Source: Clostridiales bacterium
Lineage (GTDB): Bacteria > Bacillota > Clostridia > Christensenellales > Aristaeellaceae
Reading direction: 5' to 3'
Assembly (NCBI GenBank): GCA_015056055.1
Contig: SVHC01000007.1
Location: 1-64,000, forward strand
DNA: 64,000 nucleotides
The first letter of the stretch is position 1, and the number at the start of each line of letters is the position of its first letter. The notes under the pieces were generated by a model, which saw only the letters and a list, made by a program, of their open reading frames with translations, made no database searches and was not told where the DNA came from. This document shows, piece by piece, positions 59,897-64,000 of this stretch. The position numbers and the translations under genes were made by a program.

Positions 59897-61156
59897 ATGG
59901 CAGATTACAAGGTTCAGACCACCAATCTTTCCGCAGAGGGCAACAACCTTTCCGCGGAAATGAAAACCTTTTACGAAAAGCAGCTGATCGACGCTGCTGA
60001 ACCCGCACTGGTGCATGACCAGTTCGGCACGCACTATCCCATTCCGAAGAACGGCGGCAAGACGATCGAATTCCGAAAGATCGATTCCCTGCCCAAGGCG
60101 CTGACTGCGCTGACCGAGGGCGTGACCCCGCAGGGCAACAAGCTCAACGTGAGCAAGGTGATTGCAGAGGTCGGTCAGTATGGCGACTTTGTGCCGATTT
60201 CGGATATGCTCGATCTGACCGCCATCGATCCCATGATGGTGGAAACCACCAAGCGACTGGCTGCGCAGGCAAGCCGCACGCTGGATACCATCACCCGAGA
60301 GGTGCTGGCAGCCGGTACGAATAAGGTTTTTGCCCCGAAGAAGGACGGTACCGAAGTGCAGCTGCGCGAGGACGTGACCGCCGATTGCGAACTGACGCCC
60401 CGCCTGATCCGCATGGTTGCAGCAAAGCTCAAAAGACAGAATACCCCGAAGATCGGCGACAGCTATGTGGCCATCATTCATCCGGATATTGCATGCGACC
60501 TGCAGGGCAACGAGGAATGGATCGAGGCGCACAAGTACGCAAATCCCGAAAATATCTATTTCGGCGAGATCGGCAAAATGGCCGGCGTGCGCTTCGTGGA
60601 GACCACTGAGGCAAAGGTTATCGGCCCGCAGGAGATTTTTCCCGGCATGTGCCGCATGAAGCTGCGCACTGCGCTGGATTCCACCGGTTCCACGGTGATC
60701 GCGGTTGAGGAAGAAATCACGAATGCAATGGCGCAGGAGCTTGAAGCACGCGTTGCAGCCGGTGAAAAGATCATGATCTATGTAGGCGGCAAGGAGGCAT
60801 CCGTCAAGAGCGCAACCGCAGGCGAAGCCGGCAGCGCAAGCATTACGGTGGAAGCTGCGGTCAAGAGCGTCGAAAAGGGCGCGGTTGTATGCGGTACCGG
60901 CGCGGGTAAGGACGGCAGCGCCATTTACATGACCATCGTGCTTGGCGCGGATGCCTACGGCGTGACCAGCATTGCGGGCGGCGGACTGGAGCACATCGTA
61001 AAGGGTCTTGGCTCCGGCGGCACGAGCGATCCGCTCAACCAGCGCGCAACCTGCGGATGGAAGGCTACCAAGACCGCTGAACGCCTGGTGGAGCAGTATA
61101 TGGTGCGCGTGGAACACGCAAGCCCCACCTTCTCGCATGAGGCGGTTTCCAATTAA
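59897..61156 (+). CDS. N4-gp56 family phage major capsid protein
   Basis: 419 residues, AAGGAGG upstream. It matches the N4-gp56 capsid family as I know it: a start region NLSAEMKTFYEKQLIDAAEPALVHDQFG, then IPKNGGKTIEFRKIDSLPKALTALTEGVTP, ASRTLDTITREVL, YVAIIHPDIACDLQG and IYFGEIGKMAGVRFVET. The last 140 residues (from about 290) look like an inserted or decorated domain rich in Ala, Gly and Lys before the C-terminal THMP-like region. Forms the icosahedral shell. Confidence 0.93.
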   Translation: MADYKVQTTNLSAEGNNLSAEMKTFYEKQLIDAAEPALVHDQFGTHYPIPKNGGKTIEFRKIDSLPKALTALTEGVTPQGNKLNVSKVIAEVGQYGDFVPISDMLDLTAIDPMMVETTKRLAAQASRTLDTITREVLAAGTNKVFAPKKDGTEVQLREDVTADCELTPRLIRMVAAKLKRQNTPKIGDSYVAIIHPDIACDLQGNEEWIEAHKYANPENIYFGEIGKMAGVRFVETTEAKVIGPQEIFPGMCRMKLRTALDSTGSTVIAVEEEITNAMAQELEARVAAGEKIMIYVGGKEASVKSATAGEAGSASITVEAAVKSVEKGAVVCGTGAGKDGSAIYMTIVLGADAYGVTSIAGGGLEHIVKGLGSGGTSDPLNQRATCGWKATKTAERLVEQYMVRVEHASPTFSHEAVSN

Positions 61157-61167
61157 GGAGGCAGAAT

Positions 61168-61398
61168 ATGAAGAAGAACGTGAAGATCCGCCTGTTTAAG
61201 GATAACGGCAGGTATAGTGCGCCCGTGTTTGTGGGGCTTAACGACTATACCGCGCTGATTCCCCGCGGCGTGGAGGTGTCCGTGCCCTACGCCGTGGCAA
61301 AAATGCTTGAGGAAAGCCAACAGCAGGACGCTGCGACTGCACTGCTCATTACCCGCATGACCGGGGAGTATGAGGTTAGAGCCGCGGAGATGGGTTAA
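61168..61398 (+). CDS. Small phage structural protein downstream of capsid
   Basis: 76 residues, AAGGAGG upstream. KNVKIRLFKDNGRYSAPVFVGLND is followed by an acidic tail. It resembles short proteins found after N4-gp56 capsid genes in Bacillota phages; exact role unknown (decoration or stabilising protein). Confidence 0.7.
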   Translation: MKKNVKIRLFKDNGRYSAPVFVGLNDYTALIPRGVEVSVPYAVAKMLEESQQQDAATALLITRMTGEYEVRAAEMG

Positions 61399-61404
61399 AT
61401 GCCC

Positions 61405-61460
61405 TCATCCGTCAGTCCTGCGGACTGCCACCTTCCCCCGGAGGGGGAAGGCTTTGGGGA
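61405..61460 (+). repeat. R3 repeat within the prophage structural operon
   Basis: CCCTCATCCGT, first hairpin CAGTCCtgcGGACTG, second hairpin CCTTCCCCCggaGGGGGAAGG. Its second hairpin could reduce transcription of the downstream phage genes. Confidence 0.8.
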
Positions 61461-61490
61461 CGAAATCATTGAGTAGGTGCGGAGGAAGGT

Positions 61491-61856
61491 ATGACGATAA
61501 AAGAAGCAATTGATATCTGCGACCGGATGCGGCCGAACGACTTTTCCTATTTTGAAAAGGAAATGTGGGTGCGGGAGCTGGAGGCGCGGATCGAAGAAGA
61601 AATAATTCTGACACATGAAAAGGGTATGGAAATGGTCAGGATGCATGCGGAGGACGGGATTTTGTATGCCGGGACACCGCACGACAGCATGTATCTTTCC
61701 TTTTTGCTGGCGAACATTGACCGGGCGAACGGAGAAAGCGCAAGATACAACGAATCGGCTGCGACATTCAATGCGCAGTATACGGCATATTCCGCATGGT
61801 ACAACCGCACGCACATGCCGCTGGCTGTGCGGGTGGACGTGAGGGAAAACAGATGA
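61491..61856 (+). CDS. Putative phage head-tail adaptor
   Basis: 121 residues, GGAGGAAGG upstream. Helical (IKEAIDICDRMRPNDFSYFEKEMWVRELEARIEEEI) and ending in FNAQYTAYSAWYNRTHMP, a pattern that I associate with head-tail connector proteins of siphophages; not verified. It overlaps the next gene by four bases (ATGA). Confidence 0.6.
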   Translation: MTIKEAIDICDRMRPNDFSYFEKEMWVRELEARIEEEIILTHEKGMEMVRMHAEDGILYAGTPHDSMYLSFLLANIDRANGESARYNESAATFNAQYTAYSAWYNRTHMPLAVRVDVRENR

Positions 61857-63427
61857 AGCTGCCGTATGTGAAAGGGGCCGGGAAAACAACCGGCGTGATG
61901 ACGGCCTTCGGCGCACTGAATACAAATGAAAGCGCCGGGGAAAACGAGTTTATTTGCATGACGAATCTTTCCGGACATGCATATCCCTATCTTGCCACGC
62001 GCAGGGGGCGCAAAAAGGAGCGCTCCCTCGCCTCGCCCGGCACACTCATCGGCTATGCGGATGAATTGATTGTGATTGATGACGGCAAGGTGTACATGGG
62101 AAACGAAATTCTGGCGGAGATTTCGCATGGGGAAAAGAAAACCGCGCTGATGGGTGCGCTTCTTCTGATATGGCCGGACAGGATCGAGATCAACCTTAAA
62201 AACGGAGAAGTGCGCAGGCTGGAAAACAGAATTGAGGTATCCGGCAAGATAAGGGTTTCGCAGTCTTCCCTTTCCGGCGAGGACAGCGATACGGGTACCT
62301 TTATAAAGATTGCAGCCGACGGAATCGGGCACGGTTTTCGGGCATGGGACGGCGTGGAGATTGACGGGCTGGAAGAGGAAGGCTTGAACGGCGCACATAT
62401 CCTCTACGCCGTGGAGGAGAATTTTCTGATCGTACCGGGTATACAGGCGGCATCCTTTGAGCAGGCGGGCGGCGTGGTCGTGGAGCGAAAATGCCCGGAT
62501 ATGGATTTTATCGCCGTGCAGGGAAACCGCGTATGGGGATGCTCCGGTGAAAAACATGAGATTTATGCTTCCAAGCTGGGCGACGCATCCAACTGGAGGG
62601 CATTTGCCGGGACGGCGGCGGATTCCTATGCTGCGACGGCGGCAGCTGCGGGCGATTTTACCGGCGCTGCGGCGGTGAATGATACGGTGGTGTTTTTTCA
62701 GGAGGACGGATTTCATAAGGTGCTGGGCACAAAGCCTGCCAATTTCCAGATTGTGCACACGCCGGCAAACGGTGTGATGAAGGGATGCGAAAAATCGCTG
62801 TGCATGCTGGACGGGTGCCTGTACTATATGGGAAGAAACGGCGTGTATGCCTATGACGGGGCGCTGCCGGTGAAGGTTTCCCGCGCACTGGATATGTGGA
62901 AGCTAAAGGATGGATGCGCGGGCGCGGCGGGAAATCTGTACCGGCTTTCCTGCCGGGATGAAAACGGAAACGGGCATATGCTGGTATTCGACGTGCAGAC
63001 CGGGCTTTGGCACCGGGAGGATGATATTAAGGCTCAGGCATTTGCAAGCGCCGGAGGAAAGATGTACTTTGCGGCAGACGGTGCGCTGTATCAGGCGGAC
63101 TGCGGCGAGGAAAAATTTGAATGGGAATGCGTGACGGGCCGAATGGCGCTGGATTTGCCGGGGCATAAGTATCTTTCCCGCATCACGGTGGAGTGCGAAA
63201 CGGACAGGGGCGCAAAGATTGCCGTATCCGTAAGATACGATGACAAAGGACCGTGGGAAAAGGAGATGGTTTCCTACGGGAGACGGTCTGTGACATTGAA
63301 TCTGCGGGAAAAACGGGCATCCTTTGCCAGAATTCGTCTGCGCGGTACGGGCAGCTGCCGGATTTATTCCATTGCACGCGGACTGCAGGCGGGAAGCGAG
63401 ATATTGCCGGGGAAACGATATGAATAA
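61853..63427 (+). CDS. Large phage structural protein, possibly tail/stopper beta-propeller
   Basis: 524 residues from the ATG at 61853. Beta-rich with recurring short blocks such as AVQGNRVWGCSGEKHEIYAS, VNDTVVFFQEDGFHKVLG and LDGCLYYMGRNGVYAYDGA, which read like propeller blades. This would fit P22 gp10-like stopper or tail-needle platform proteins. No confident family match. It overlaps the terminase gene by eight bases, so it belongs to the same operon. Confidence 0.55.
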   Translation: MKLPYVKGAGKTTGVMTAFGALNTNESAGENEFICMTNLSGHAYPYLATRRGRKKERSLASPGTLIGYADELIVIDDGKVYMGNEILAEISHGEKKTALMGALLLIWPDRIEINLKNGEVRRLENRIEVSGKIRVSQSSLSGEDSDTGTFIKIAADGIGHGFRAWDGVEIDGLEEEGLNGAHILYAVEENFLIVPGIQAASFEQAGGVVVERKCPDMDFIAVQGNRVWGCSGEKHEIYASKLGDASNWRAFAGTAADSYAATAAAAGDFTGAAAVNDTVVFFQEDGFHKVLGTKPANFQIVHTPANGVMKGCEKSLCMLDGCLYYMGRNGVYAYDGALPVKVSRALDMWKLKDGCAGAAGNLYRLSCRDENGNGHMLVFDVQTGLWHREDDIKAQAFASAGGKMYFAADGALYQADCGEEKFEWECVTGRMALDLPGHKYLSRITVECETDRGAKIAVSVRYDDKGPWEKEMVSYGRRSVTLNLREKRASFARIRLRGTGSCRIYSIARGLQAGSEILPGKRYE

Positions 63428-64000
63428 TGTTATTTGGAGTCCGCATCCCAGACAGGCGGAATTTTTGAAAAGGCGGGAGTATGAGGCGCTGTACGGCGGC
63501 GCGGCGGGCGGAGGAAAAAGCGACGCTGCGCTGATGCTGCCGCTTTACTGGGTGCATGTGCCCTGTTTCAAGGCGCTGATTCTGAGAAAGACATACCCGG
63601 AGCTGGCTGAACTGATTGACAGGAGCCGCAGCTGCTATCAGGCCGCATTTCCGAAGGCGAAATACCATGTGCAGGAGCATAGATGGACATTTGCATCCGG
63701 CGCGAGTGTATTTTTCGGCAGCATGCACACGCCGGAGGACCGCGAAAAATACCGCGGACGGCAGTTTGATCTGATCGTGTTTGACGAACTGACGCATTTC
63801 ACATGGGAGGAATATTCCTTCATGTTTTCGCGCAATCGTCCGAGCGGCCCCGGAACGTTTGTGGGAATCCGCGCCACGACAAACCCGGGCGGTATCGGGC
63901 ACGGCTGGGTGAAGGACAGATTTATAACCGCTGCGCCGCCGATGACAACCATCACAGAGGTGGCGGAGATTATTCTGCCCGAAGGCGGCGTGCAGAAAAT
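63420..64000 (+). CDS. Phage terminase large subunit, partial at window end
   Basis: At least 193 residues; the gene runs past the window. N-terminal ATPase: RQAEFLKRREYEALYGGAAGGGKSDAA with Walker A GGAAGGGKS (26-34), adenine-binding Gln and Walker B LIVFDELTHF (about 118-127), then the coupling motif ATTNPGG (about 146). It packages DNA into the procapsid; the nuclease domain is outside the window. The start overlaps the previous gene. Confidence 0.92.
   Translation, partial: MNNVIWSPHPRQAEFLKRREYEALYGGAAGGGKSDAALMLPLYWVHVPCFKALILRKTYPELAELIDRSRSCYQAAFPKAKYHVQEHRWTFASGASVFFGSMHTPEDREKYRGRQFDLIVFDELTHFTWEEYSFMFSRNRPSGPGTFVGIRATTNPGGIGHGWVKDRFITAAPPMTTITEVAEIILPEGGVQK

Overview
The window looks like chromosomal DNA from an anaerobic, fermentative member of the Bacillota (class Clostridia), probably an uncultured gut lineage. 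Indicators are a dnaA-dnaN origin with Gram-positive style DnaA boxes, RNase Y, strong AGGAGG ribosome binding sites, a glycyl radical enzyme with its activase, a four-subunit 2-oxoacid:ferredoxin oxidoreductase and many glycan-degrading enzymes. Species assignment is not possible from the sequence alone. I saw no rRNA, tRNA, CRISPR array or intact insertion sequence.

Layout. 0.3-3.5 kb: two paralogous membrane-anchored proteins of unknown function, a small membrane protein, and a sigma-70 type factor with a coupled small gene. 3.8-6.8 kb: glycyl radical activase and enzyme. 7-8.8 kb: Gfo/Idh/MocA dehydrogenase and sugar isomerase. 8.9-10.4 kb: DUF951 protein, two type I signal peptidases and a 35-residue membrane peptide. 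10.7-13.3 kb: 2-oxoacid:ferredoxin oxidoreductase. 13.5-16.5 kb: GH38 alpha-mannosidase with a palindromic operator. 18.8-20.8 kb: Gfo/Idh/MocA, FucU, EamA. 20.9-24.3 kb: isolated phage tail-fibre and lysis cassette. 24.5-30.3 kb: citrate synthase, XRE-membrane regulator, a GHL-type glycosidase and MnmE. 30.7-35.5 kb: potABCD with an XRE-cupin regulator. 36-38 kb: DUF4234 protein, BirA and a DUF559 nuclease gene invaded by repeats. 38.2-41.1 kb: second GH38 enzyme. 42.5-45.3 kb: dnaN, dnaA and a bipartite oriC. 45.3-52.1 kb: GNAT, EamA, HicAB, YchF and RNase Y. 52.4-58.9 kb: GH36 alpha-galactosidase, Fic protein, orphan DNA methyltransferase and a heparinase-like lyase. 59.1-64 kb: head-gene module of a prophage that runs off the window.

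How the genes fit together. The glycosidases (two GH38, GH36, heparinase-like and GHL type), the Gfo/Idh/MocA dehydrogenases, sugar isomerase and FucU point to use of host or plant glycans. Ferredoxin-linked oxidoreductase and the glycyl radical enzyme fit strictly anaerobic energy metabolism. Most genes left of the origin at about 45 kb are on the minus strand, co-directional with a fork moving left.

The most unusual content is non-coding. At least four families of short, foldable repeats fill the gaps between genes. Family R1 (about 200-245 bp) has short terminal inverted repeats and covarying internal hairpins, and three of its five copies are flanked by direct duplications of Rho-independent terminators (14, 35 and 21 bp). 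This suggests a mobile non-coding element that targets terminators. A second family (R2) is nested inside one R1 copy, and R2 and R3 repeats together occupy an in-frame insertion of about 460 bp that splits the active site of the DUF559 nuclease gene. I consider these repeats the best candidate for something undescribed.
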